Below the pieces are notes generated by a model. That model saw only the letters and a program-made list of their open reading frames with translations, ran no database searches and was not told the DNA's origin. The translations under genes were made by a program, and so were the position numbers. A stretch of 64,000 nucleotides of DNA from Actinomadura sp. NAK00032 (GTDB lineage Bacteria; Actinomycetota; Actinomycetes; Streptosporangiales; Streptosporangiaceae), in the NCBI RefSeq assembly GCF_013364275.1, contig NZ_CP054932.1:1798001-1862000 (forward strand). Reading direction: 5' to 3'. Positions within the stretch are counted from its first letter, which is position 1. Each line of letters opens with the position of its first letter. This document shows, one piece after another, positions 43,827 through 55,650 of the stretch.

Positions 43827-44251
43827 GCGCCGGGGTGAGCGGGGTCGTCGGCTACGTGCCGGGCGCCTACGACATGTTCCACATCGGGCACCTGAACATC
43901 CTGCGGCGGGCGCGCGGCGAGTGCGACCGGCTGATCGCGGGCGTCGTCACCGACGAGGTGCTGGAGCGGGTGAAGGGCCGGCCTCCGATCGTCCCGCTGG
44001 CCGAGCGCCTGGCGATCGTCGGCAGCATGGAGTGCGTGGACGAGGTCGTCACCGACGTGTCCAGCGACAAGGTCGTCATGTGGCGCGAGCTCGGCTTCGA
44101 CGTGCTGTTCAAGGGCGACGACTGGAAGGGCACCGAGAAGGGCGACCGGCTGGAGGCCGACCTCGGCGCGGTCGGGGTGCGGGTCGTCTACTTCCCCTAC
44201 ACGGTGCACACCTCCAGCACGGCGCTGCGGCGGATGATCGCGGGCACGTGA
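43823..44251 (+). CDS. TagD-like cytidylyltransferase (glycerol-3-phosphate cytidylyltransferase family)
   Basis: The 142-aa enzyme has the full set of TagD-type motifs: GAYDMFHIGHLNIL (HxGH), the LFKGDDWKGTEKG segment, and C-terminal HTSSTALRR. It should join CTP with a phospho-alcohol to give a CDP-alcohol, such as CDP-glycerol or a relative. It is the last gene of the coupled trio, suggesting a phosphodiester decoration or a teichoic-type polymer. GTG 43823 overlaps the preceding stop. Confidence 0.85.
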   Translation: MSAGVSGVVGYVPGAYDMFHIGHLNILRRARGECDRLIAGVVTDEVLERVKGRPPIVPLAERLAIVGSMECVDEVVTDVSSDKVVMWRELGFDVLFKGDDWKGTEKGDRLEADLGAVGVRVVYFPYTVHTSSTALRRMIAGT

Positions 44252-44382
44252 GCGCCGCGCCCGGCACGTCACGGGGCGGGCCGGCGGGCGCGTAGTCTGG
44301 TAGGCGGTACCGGGGTCCGAGGGGATTTCCGGGTTTTCGGGCTGCCCTGCCTCGGGGTTATTCGGCGAATGTGCGGGCGAAG

Positions 44383-47961
<3,579 letters not shown>

Positions 47962-48007
47962 CCTGGGCCCGCCCCGACGACGAGATCCATGACGAGACGA
48001 GGATTCC

Positions 48008-48664
48008 GTGCCTGGTAAGTCCGTGAAGGCGGTGGTGGCGGTCGCGCTGGCGGCCGGCGCGCTGGCCGGCTGCGGCGGCTCCCCGAAGGTCGGCACCGCC
48101 GCCCTCGTCGGCGACGACCGCATCACCGTCACCGAGCTCAGCCAGACCGTCCGCGACTGGCGCACCCAGTTCCGCGCCGACCCGGCGGCCAACGAGCTGC
48201 GCGCCAACCCCGCGAACCCGGCGCCGCAGCTCGCCGGCGAGTCCGAGTCCGACCTGCAGGGCGCGCTGACCCTGCTGATCAACTTCCAGGTCGCCGGCGA
48301 GGTCGCCGAGCGGGCCGGGGTGAAGGTCACCGACGGGCAGGTGGACACCGCGGTGCGGGCGCTGGACGGGCGCGGCGGCGCCGGCTCGATCACGCTGGCG
48401 AGCGGGCTGCCCCGCGACCACACCCGCGACCTGGCGCGCCTGGTGGCGACGCAGGCGGCGGTCATGCAGCGGTTCGGCGCGGACATGAACAATCGGCTGA
48501 GCCCGGCGACGCAGCAGGCCGGCCGGCGCTGGAACGAGCTGTTCCAGCAGACCGCGAACGGCATGCACATCGAGGTCAACCCCCGCTACGGGACCTACGA
48601 CCCCGGCAAGTTCGAGATCGCTCCGATCACCTACCGGCTGTCCAGCCCCGACTCGGGTATCTGA
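48008..48664 (+). CDS. SurA N-terminal domain lipoprotein
   Basis: The 218-aa product has a lipobox with Cys22 (LAGC) after KAVVAVALAAGA. Residues ~30-190 are helical and match the SurA/PrsA N-terminal chaperone layout (DDRITVTELSQTVRDW, LTLLINFQVAGEVAERAGV, VTDGQVDTAVRAL). No PPIase domain follows. It sits between mfd and mazG, 6 bp before mazG, the usual actinobacterial arrangement. Likely an extracytoplasmic folding helper. Confidence 0.82.
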   Translation: MPGKSVKAVVAVALAAGALAGCGGSPKVGTAALVGDDRITVTELSQTVRDWRTQFRADPAANELRANPANPAPQLAGESESDLQGALTLLINFQVAGEVAERAGVKVTDGQVDTAVRALDGRGGAGSITLASGLPRDHTRDLARLVATQAAVMQRFGADMNNRLSPATQQAGRRWNELFQQTANGMHIEVNPRYGTYDPGKFEIAPITYRLSSPDSGI

Positions 48665-48669
48665 GGCGC

Positions 48670-49674
48670 ATGGCGCTGACACTGCTGGCGACCACGCACC
48701 GGGTCGCGCCGGGGCTGCTGACCTGGCGGGCGTGGGACGCGCTCCGCTCGGCGGGCGCCGTCCGGCTGCGCGACGGCCATCCGCTGCTGCCGTCGCTGCG
48801 CGACGCCGGGGTCGCCGCCGAGACCGTCGCCGAGCCCGACGCGGCGCGGCTGGTCGCGGACGCGCGGGCCGCCGACGTCGTGTGGGTCGCCGCCCCCGAG
48901 GGCGACGAGGACCTGATGCGCGAGGTCGGGACGCTCGTCGTCAGCGACCCGCTGGACGTCGAGGTGCTGCACGGCTCCTACGACCTGCCCGGCGCGCGGC
49001 TGCTCGACCTGGTCTCCGTCATGGACACGCTGCGCCGCGAATGCCCGTGGGACCGCAAGCAGACGCACACCACGCTCGTCCCGTACCTGCTGGAGGAGGC
49101 GTACGAGGTCCTCGACACGATCGAGTCGGGCGACTACGGCGCGCTCCGCGAGGAACTCGGCGACGTGCTGATGCAGGTGGCGTTCCACTCGGTGGTGGCC
49201 GCCGAGCGCGACGACGAGACCGCGTTCACCATCGACGACGTCGCCGCCGCGATCGTGGAGAAGCTGGTCCGCCGCCATCCGCACGTGTTCGCGGACGTGA
49301 CCGTCTCCGGCGCCGACGAGGTCAACGCGAACTGGGAGCAGATCAAGGCGGCCGAGCGGGCGGCCAAGAGCGGCGCGGAGGCGTCCGCGCTGGACGGGGT
49401 GCCGATGGGGCAGCCCGCGCTGTCGCTGGCGGCGCAGCTCCAGCGCCGCGCGGCGCGGATGGAGGCCCCGGCCGACCTCGCCGCCGGCCTCGCCGGGCCC
49501 GGTGAGGCGCCCGGGGACGACGCGGCCGGGGCGAATGATCTGGGTTCGCGGCTTTTCGCCCTCGTCCGCGAGGCGGTGGAGCGGGGAGCCGACCCCGAAG
49601 CGGAGTTGCGCGCCGTTTCCCGGGTATTCCGCGAACGTGTCCAAGCGTGGGAACGACGGCGGCAGCGCGCCTGA
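48670..49674 (+). CDS. mazG: nucleoside triphosphate pyrophosphohydrolase MazG
   Basis: MazG cleaves NTPs to NMP and pyrophosphate and can limit mutagenic nucleotides. The core has VMDTLRRECPWDRKQTHTTL, the EEAYEVLD and EELGDVLMQVAFHS metal-binding helices (EExxE and ExxD), and KLVRRHPHVFAD with EVNANWEQIKAAE. The N-terminal ~100 residues are the actinobacterial extension. Length is 334 aa. ATG 48670 follows the lipoprotein stop by 5 bp. Confidence 0.93.
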   Translation: MALTLLATTHRVAPGLLTWRAWDALRSAGAVRLRDGHPLLPSLRDAGVAAETVAEPDAARLVADARAADVVWVAAPEGDEDLMREVGTLVVSDPLDVEVLHGSYDLPGARLLDLVSVMDTLRRECPWDRKQTHTTLVPYLLEEAYEVLDTIESGDYGALREELGDVLMQVAFHSVVAAERDDETAFTIDDVAAAIVEKLVRRHPHVFADVTVSGADEVNANWEQIKAAERAAKSGAEASALDGVPMGQPALSLAAQLQRRAARMEAPADLAAGLAGPGEAPGDDAAGANDLGSRLFALVREAVERGADPEAELRAVSRVFRERVQAWERRRQRA

Positions 49675-49777
49675 TCCACGGGGGAAGCCCGGGTCGCGGG
49701 GACGTGGATCGCCGGGATTAGGGCGGAACATCGGCAATGGGGTGGTCCGTCCGCGAAGGCGCGTTTACTCTAGGCGC

Positions 49778-52252
49778 GTGCCGACCGGGGCGGATGGTGA
49801 CCCAGGGAATCGCGACGCGGGAAGCGGTGTCCCGGCTCCGCCGCGCCCTCGGCCGCACCGGATCCTGACCGCGTCCACGACCCGCGCCGAGAAGCTCCGC
49901 GCGCTGCGCGGGCTGGGCGCGCTCGGCGGCCTCGCCGGGGTGCTCGTGGCGCTGATGCTGCTGCCCACCGCGTGCACGGCGGGCGTCGGCGCCCGCGACA
50001 CGGCCCGCTGGTTCGACAGCGACCCGGTGAACCTGACGACGTCCGGCGTCCCGCAGCGGTCCACGATCCTCGCCGCCGACGGCTCGAAGCTCGCGACGTT
50101 CTTCTACCAGAACCGGGTGGACGTCCCGCTCAACAAGATCGCGCCGGTCGCGCGCACGGCGGTGCTCGCCATCGAGGACAGCCGCTTCTACGAGCACGGC
50201 GCCATCGACCTCCAGGGCACGCTGCGGGCGCTGGCGAGCAACCTCAGCAGCGGGCAGGTCACGCAGGGCGGGTCCGGCATCACCCAGCAGTACGTGAAGA
50301 ACCTGCTGCTCACCCAGGCCGACAACGACGAGGAGCGGCAGGCCGCCAAGGAGGTCACCACCGCCCGCAAGATCCGCGAGCTGCGCTACGCGGTCGCGGT
50401 GGAGGAGAAGTTCAGCAAGGACGAGATCCTGCGCCGCTACCTCAACATCGCCTACTACGGCGACGGCGCGTACGGCATCGAGGCCGCGTCCCGCCACTAC
50501 TTCTCCAAGCACGCCTCCCAGCTGGACCTCCCCCAGGCGGCGCTGCTCGCCGGGATCATCCGCTACCCCTACGCCTACGACCCGACCCGGCACCCCGGCG
50601 AGGCCCGGCAGCGCCGCGACACCGTCCTGGACCGGATGGCCGCGCTCGGCTGGATCGACGCCGCCAAGGCGGCCGAGGCCAAGCGCCGGCCCATCGGGCT
50701 GAAGATCGACAACATCCGCAGCGGCTGCGTGTCCAGTAAGGCGCCGTTCTTCTGCGACTACGTGCAGCGCGAGATCCTCACCAACCCGGTGTTCGGCAAG
50801 ACCGCCAAGGACCGGGAGAAGCTGCTCAAACGCGGCGGCCTCACGATCCGCACCACCATGGACCCGCGGGCGCAGAAGGCGGCGCAGCGCGCGGTGGACC
50901 GGCACGTCCCGCCGAAGAACTCCGCGCACAAGGCCGCCGCCGAGGCGATGGTCGAGCCGGGCACGGGCGAGATCAAGGCGATGGTCGTCGACCGCGACCT
51001 CGGGCCCGACAAGGAGCGCGGCAAGACCTGGATCAACTTCGCGGCCGACGCCAGCCACGGCTCCAGCATCGGCATGCAGGCCGGGTCGACGTTCAAGGCG
51101 TTCACGCTCGCCGCCGCGCTGGACGAGGGCATGCCGTTCGGCACCCGGCTGATGGCGCCGCGCGCCTACACCCCGGTCGGCTTCCGCAACTGCGACGGCG
51201 ACCGGGTCGGCGACCCGAGCGCGTCGCTGCGCAACGCCGCCGACGGCGAGGGCGGCAGGCAGTTCAGCCTCGTCACCGGCACGCACCACTCGGTCAACAC
51301 CTTCTTCCTCGCGCTGGAGAAGGAGGTCGGGCTCTGCGACACCGTCCGGATGGCCGAGCGGCTCGGGATGAAGCAGGCGAACGGCAAGCCGCTGGAGCAG
51401 TACCCGGCCTTCACGCTCGGCTTCAACCCCGTCTCCCCGCTGCGGCTCGCCGCCGCCTACGCCGCGTTCGGCGCGCGCGGCGAGTACTGCGAGCCGGTCG
51501 CCATCAAGTCCGTCAAGGACGCGGCGGGGCACAAGCTGAAGGTGCCGCCGCGCGACTGCGAGCAGGTGCTGGACGAGGGCGTCGCCGACGCCGTCAACTA
51601 CGTGCTGAAGGGCGTCCTCACCAAGGGCACGGCGCGGGGGATGGGCCTCGGCCGGCCCGCCGCCGGCAAGACCGGAACCGTCGACGACTTCTCCGCCGCC
51701 TGGTTCGCCGGGTACACCCCGGACCTCGCGGCGGCCGTCTGGGTCGGCGACCCGCGCGGCGGCTACCGGCACCCGATGGAGAACCTCTGCATGGACGGAC
51801 GGTGCTACGGCGCCGTGTTCGGCGCGACGATCCCCGCGCCGATCTGGCAGCAGAGCATGACGGGGGCGCTGCGCCACACCGAGCCGTCGTCGTTCCACCG
51901 GCCGCCGTCGCTCTACTTCAGCAAGGGGTCCGGCGAGGACCGGGTGAAGGTGCCCGACGTGCGCGGGATGAAGCTGAGGGACGCCGTCGCCAAGCTCCGC
52001 GCCGCGGGCTTCACCACCAACGTCGGCGCGCAGGTCGCCTCCGACCGGTACCCGAAGGGGACGGTGGCCGAGATGTCGCCCGCCCCCGGCCCGGCCGAGC
52101 CCGGCACGACCATCACGCTGCGCGCCAGCCGGGGCCCGGAGCGGCCCGAGCAGCCCGGGGACCCGGAGGGACCGGACGGCCCGCAGCCGCCGCGCCCGCC
52201 GGTGACGATCCCGCCGCTGCCCGGCGACCCGGCCCGGCCGCCGCCGCCGTGA
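49778..52252 (+). CDS. class A penicillin-binding protein with PASTA domain (PonA-like)
   Basis: This bifunctional glycosyltransferase/transpeptidase has 824 aa. A single helix (~50-70) anchors it. The GT51 domain carries IEDSRFYEHGAIDL, GGSGITQQYVKNLL and RRYLNIAYYGDGAYG. The transpeptidase has S437TFK440, SVN and KTGTVDD. A PASTA domain follows (VKVPDVRGMKLRDAV to TITLRAS) and then a Pro-rich tail. GTG 49778 is chosen with TACTCT (49766-49771) 6 nt upstream, suggesting leaderless expression. Confidence 0.94.
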   Translation: MPTGADGDPGNRDAGSGVPAPPRPRPHRILTASTTRAEKLRALRGLGALGGLAGVLVALMLLPTACTAGVGARDTARWFDSDPVNLTTSGVPQRSTILAADGSKLATFFYQNRVDVPLNKIAPVARTAVLAIEDSRFYEHGAIDLQGTLRALASNLSSGQVTQGGSGITQQYVKNLLLTQADNDEERQAAKEVTTARKIRELRYAVAVEEKFSKDEILRRYLNIAYYGDGAYGIEAASRHYFSKHASQLDLPQAALLAGIIRYPYAYDPTRHPGEARQRRDTVLDRMAALGWIDAAKAAEAKRRPIGLKIDNIRSGCVSSKAPFFCDYVQREILTNPVFGKTAKDREKLLKRGGLTIRTTMDPRAQKAAQRAVDRHVPPKNSAHKAAAEAMVEPGTGEIKAMVVDRDLGPDKERGKTWINFAADASHGSSIGMQAGSTFKAFTLAAALDEGMPFGTRLMAPRAYTPVGFRNCDGDRVGDPSASLRNAADGEGGRQFSLVTGTHHSVNTFFLALEKEVGLCDTVRMAERLGMKQANGKPLEQYPAFTLGFNPVSPLRLAAAYAAFGARGEYCEPVAIKSVKDAAGHKLKVPPRDCEQVLDEGVADAVNYVLKGVLTKGTARGMGLGRPAAGKTGTVDDFSAAWFAGYTPDLAAAVWVGDPRGGYRHPMENLCMDGRCYGAVFGATIPAPIWQQSMTGALRHTEPSSFHRPPSLYFSKGSGEDRVKVPDVRGMKLRDAVAKLRAAGFTTNVGAQVASDRYPKGTVAEMSPAPGPAEPGTTITLRASRGPERPEQPGDPEGPDGPQPPRPPVTIPPLPGDPARPPPP

Positions 52253-52376
52253 CGCCGCGCGGGGGCCGGGATGTGACCCGTCCGACCTGCGGGTCCGTGT
52301 GATCGTCGCGATGATCGGGTAGGGCTCGACAGGGGCGTCGGGACCCCCGCGGGATCCGATCGGGGGGACGATCGTC

Positions 52377-53321
52377 ATGCGAGCCATCGCCGTGTCCGAG
52401 TACGGTGCCACGCCGGCGCCGATGAACCTGCCGCGCCCCGAGCCGGGGCCCGGCGAGATCCTGGTGAAGCTGATCGCGGCCGGGCTCAACCCGATGGACT
52501 GGAAGATCGCCGACGGGTTGCTCAAGGACTCCGTCGACGCGTCGTTCCCGCTGGTCATCGGCCAGGACGGCGCGGGCGTGGTGGACGCGGTCGGCGACGG
52601 AGTGACCCGGCTGCGGCACGGCGAGCAGGTCTACGGGGTCTTCGGCGCGCCCGAGCGCGGCCTCGGCAGCTACGCCGAGTACGCGATCGCCCGCGACGAC
52701 GGGCCGGTCGCGAAGATGCCGGCGGGCATGATCTACACGCAGGCGGCGGCGGTGCCGATCGCGAGCATGAGCGCGCTCGCCATGGTGGACCGGGCGCGCG
52801 TCGACGCCGGGCAGACCGTGCTGGTCGTGGGCGCCACCGGCGGCACCGGGCAGAGCGCGGTGCAGCTCGCCGCCCGCGCGGGCGCCAAGGTGATCGCGAC
52901 CGCCCGCGACGACATGGCGGGCACGATGCGGCGCCTCGGCGCGGACGAGACCGTCGACCACTCCAAGGGCGACCTCAACGGGCAGGTGCTGGCCGTCCAC
53001 TCCGGCGGGGTCGACGCGATCCTCGACATGGCGAGCGACACGACCGCGGCCGAGCACCTCGCGCAGCTGCTGCGCCCCGGCGGCACCTACCTGAGCACCG
53101 TCTGGGCGGTGAACCCGGACGCGATGGCGGCGCGGGAGTTGCGCGGCATCAACTTCGAGGTCGCGCCGTCGGCGGAGCTGCTGGACCGGCTGTCGGACAT
53201 CATCGACGCGGGGGAACTGCGCGTCCGGGTCGAGTGGGAGGCGCCGTTCGCCGAGGCCGCCGGCGCGCTGGCCGCCAACCGGGCCGGCGGCGCCCGCGGC
53301 AAGACCGTGATCCGCATCTGA
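52377..53321 (+). CDS. NADP-dependent quinone-oxidoreductase-type MDR alcohol dehydrogenase family protein
   Basis: The 314-aa zinc-independent MDR enzyme has a GroES-like N-terminal half (RAIAVSEYGATPAPMNLPRP, GQDGAGVVDAVGDGV) and a Rossmann half with VLVVGATGGTGQSAVQLAARAG. It likely reduces quinones or enones using NADPH. The substrate is unknown. The last codons and stop form the first unit of a 17-bp tandem repeat. Confidence 0.85.
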   Translation: MRAIAVSEYGATPAPMNLPRPEPGPGEILVKLIAAGLNPMDWKIADGLLKDSVDASFPLVIGQDGAGVVDAVGDGVTRLRHGEQVYGVFGAPERGLGSYAEYAIARDDGPVAKMPAGMIYTQAAAVPIASMSALAMVDRARVDAGQTVLVVGATGGTGQSAVQLAARAGAKVIATARDDMAGTMRRLGADETVDHSKGDLNGQVLAVHSGGVDAILDMASDTTAAEHLAQLLRPGGTYLSTVWAVNPDAMAARELRGINFEVAPSAELLDRLSDIIDAGELRVRVEWEAPFAEAAGALAANRAGGARGKTVIRI

Positions 53322-53374
53322 CAGTGATCCGCATCTGACAGTGATCCGGTTCTGACAGTGATCAGCGTCTCAGG
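53307..53374 (+). repeat. four tandem 17-bp units carrying the oxidoreductase stop
   Basis: GTGATCCGCATCTGACA occurs exactly at 53307 and 53324, with two changes at 53341, and a more diverged copy at 53358. The first includes the gene's TGA; the second and third units repeat the stop in other frames because 17 is not divisible by three. Confidence 0.9.
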
Positions 53375-53466
53375 GCGGGGCGGCGGCGTGCAGAGCGGCG
53401 GGAGGCGGGCATGCAGAGGTGCATGCAGGGGCCGCCCGCGCGGGCGGCCCGAGACGGGAGGACCAG

Positions 53467-53679
53467 ATGAACCAGTCCGAGGGGGAGCTGCGCGAGAGGC
53501 TCGGCCAGGTCGAGGACTCCCTCGACCGGCTCCGCGCCGACCTGCCCGACCCGCCCGGTGACGCCGGCGACTTCGTCGACTCCGGGCAGTACCTCGCCCA
53601 GCGGGAGGAGCTGGAAGGGCAGATCGAGCTGCTCGAGAACGAGCGCGAGCGCCTCCGCGACGCGCTCGGCCTCGGCTGA
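53467..53679 (+). CDS. small coiled-coil protein (70 aa)
   Basis: ATG 53467 follows GGGAGGACCAG. The product is almost entirely charged helix: ELRERLGQVEDSLDRL, a Pro/Asp break, then EELEGQIELLENERERLRDAL, with heptad-like leucine spacing. No family is recognised. It precedes the TPR protein by 92 bp. Function unknown; perhaps a protein-interaction or structural helper. Confidence 0.6.
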   Translation: MNQSEGELRERLGQVEDSLDRLRADLPDPPGDAGDFVDSGQYLAQREELEGQIELLENERERLRDALGLG

Positions 53680-53771
53680 ACCCGGCCGCGACCCGCCCGG
53701 AGCAGGCCGGGAACAAAGGCGGGGCACTCCCGGTTGGCGGGGTTGTACCACGCGACCGAGGGGAGGCCGGG

Positions 53772-54128
53772 ATGACCGTCTACGAGGAGTTCGAGCGCGC
53801 CACGCTGTTCTTCGACGCCAAGGACTACGCCGGCGCCGCGCGCCTGCTCGCCCCGATCGTCGAGGGCGACCCCGGCAACCGCGCCGCCGTCGAGCTGCTC
53901 GGCCGCGCCTACTTCCACAGCGCGCAGCTCGGCCGCGCCGAGGCGGTCTTCCGCCGCCTCGTGGACCTCGACCCCTGCAACGGCTGGGCCCACGAGGCGC
54001 TCGCCCGCACTCTGGAGCGGCGCGGGCGCGCGGCGGAGGCGGGCAGGTTCCGCAAGCTGGCCCGCGCGATGGGCGTCGAGCCCGCGCCCGGCGTCGAGGT
54101 CTCCGTCACCGCCGCCGACCTGGCCTGA
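53772..54128 (+). CDS. TPR-repeat protein (118 aa)
   Basis: The product has about three tetratricopeptide repeats: residues ~4-33 (FERATLFFDAKDYAGAARLL), ~38-67 (AAVELLGRAYFHSAQLGRAE) and ~72-100 (GWAHEALARTLERRGRAAEA). TPR domains bind partner proteins. It is a soluble adapter with no other domain. ATG 53772 has GAGGGGAGGCCGGG upstream. It converges with the sensor kinase. Confidence 0.8.
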   Translation: MTVYEEFERATLFFDAKDYAGAARLLAPIVEGDPGNRAAVELLGRAYFHSAQLGRAEAVFRRLVDLDPCNGWAHEALARTLERRGRAAEAGRFRKLARAMGVEPAPGVEVSVTAADLA

Positions 54129-54143
54129 CACCGCGTCGGCACG

Positions 54144-54171
54144 CCCCCGCCGGGCGGGTCACCGGCGGGGG
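54144..54171. terminator. hairpin between TPR gene and sensor kinase
   Basis: CCCCCGCCGG (54144-54153) pairs with CCGGCGGGGG (54162-54171) around an 8-nt loop. It overlaps the kinase stop and can end transcripts on both strands. Confidence 0.55.
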
Positions 54172-55475
54172 AGGCGCAGCACGAACCGGGCGCCGGTGCG
54201 GCCGTCCAGGCGGTCGGTGAGGATCAGCGACCCCTGGTGCGCCACCGCGATGTCCCGGGAGATCGCGAGGCCGAGGCCGGTGCCGCCCGCGTCGCGGTGC
54301 CGGCCCTCGGCCAGCCGGGTGAACCGCTCGAACACCCGCTCGCGGTCCTCCGGCGGGACGCCCGGGCCGTCGTCGATCACCTCGACGACGGCGGTCGCGG
54401 GCAGCTCCGCGCGCAGGATCATCGTCACCTCCGACGCCGCGTGCCGGTCGGCGTTGTCCAGCAGGTTCGTCAGCAACCGGGCCAGTTCGCTGCGTCCGCC
54501 GTCCACCGTCACCGAGCCCTCCGACAGGACGGTCACCTGGGTGCGCCGGGGACGGCGCAGGACCTCCTCGTCCGCCAGCTCCGTCAGGTCCACCGCCTCG
54601 CGCGGGAAGTTGCGGTCGGCCTCCAGCCGCGCCAGCGCCAGCAGGTCGTCCACCACCGCCGACAGCCGCTCGGTGTTCTCCAGGACGGCCCGCAGCGTCT
54701 CCGGCACGTCGGCGTCCTCCGGCGCGGTCAGCGCCAGCTCCACCTCCATCCGCAGCGCGGTGAGGGGGCTGCGCAGCTCGTGCGAGACGTCGGAGACGAA
54801 CCCGCGCTGCCGGGCCACCGCCTGCTCCAGCCGGTCGAGGGTCGCGTTGACGCTCTCGGCGAGCAGCCCCACCTCGTCGCGGCGGGCCGGCACCGGCACC
54901 CGGCGCTCCAGGTCGGTGGCGGTGATCTCGTCCAGCTCCCGGCGGATCGCGTCGACGGGCCGCAGCGTCCGGTTGGCCGACAGCCACGTCGCGTAGCCGA
55001 CGAGCCCGGTGATGAGCGGGACGCTGAGCCCGAGCAGCGCCGCCGGCACCGGCTGCGGCACCAGCCCCGGCTCGGGGGCCAGCGAGTAGACGAGCTTCGC
55101 CGACGGCCCGATCCCGACCTGGTACTCGACGATGAGGAAGCAGCGCCCGCCGGGCGCGTCGAGCCCGCACCGGCGGACGTCGCGGCGGTCGTCGTCGGGC
55201 GGCAGCGGCGGCAGCCGCACCGGCGCCCGGCCGCGCATCCGCGGCGACGCCGCGAGCACCCGGTCGTGCAGGTCGGTGACCTGGAGCAGCTCTCCGTCGG
55301 GCGCCGCGATCGGGCCGTGCAGCGTGCCGGTGTTGAGCGCGGTCGCCACCCGGCGCCCGTCGCGGGCCAGGCCGCGGATCGTGTCCGTGCGCGCCTGCTG
55401 CCTGATCAGCGTCAGCAGCACCGTGCACAGCACGCCGGACAGCACCAGCGCGACCAGCGCGGCCGCCAGCGTCAC
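54159..55475 (-). CDS. orphan sensor histidine kinase (HAMP, HisKA, HATPase)
   Basis: The 438-aa kinase has TM1 at its very start, an extracellular sensor loop (~30-140) with two Cys (RRCGLDAPGGRCF), TM2 (~155-175), a HAMP domain, HisKA with His232 in SDVSHELRSPL, and an ATPase domain with LLTNLLDNADRHA, VIDDGPGVP and GTGLGLAI. GTG 55475 starts within TM1, so a further upstream start is possible, but no ATG or GTG is in frame close by. No response regulator is adjacent in this window. Confidence 0.88.
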   Translation of the reverse strand: MTLAAALVALVLSGVLCTVLLTLIRQQARTDTIRGLARDGRRVATALNTGTLHGPIAAPDGELLQVTDLHDRVLAASPRMRGRAPVRLPPLPPDDDRRDVRRCGLDAPGGRCFLIVEYQVGIGPSAKLVYSLAPEPGLVPQPVPAALLGLSVPLITGLVGYATWLSANRTLRPVDAIRRELDEITATDLERRVPVPARRDEVGLLAESVNATLDRLEQAVARQRGFVSDVSHELRSPLTALRMEVELALTAPEDADVPETLRAVLENTERLSAVVDDLLALARLEADRNFPREAVDLTELADEEVLRRPRRTQVTVLSEGSVTVDGGRSELARLLTNLLDNADRHAASEVTMILRAELPATAVVEVIDDGPGVPPEDRERVFERFTRLAEGRHRDAGGTGLGLAISRDIAVAHQGSLILTDRLDGRTGARFVLRLPRR

Positions 55476-55650
55476 CCGGATCCGGATCTCCGGGCGACGA
55501 AGGACGGCCCGCCAGATCCAGTGGCTCAGTCCCGTGGACGGCCGGGGAAGCCGGAAGCGTATGGCGACCTCCCGGGTACGTATCTGCCAGTACCCGGGAT
55601 TTCTTGCCGGAATGCGGCAAACGCCACCGCGGGGGACGGGTAAAACCCGG

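Noticed and set aside
49718-52558. Long minus-strand open frame opposite the class A PBP
   Set aside because: Shadow of the PBP gene; no motif and it ends across the oxidoreductase start.
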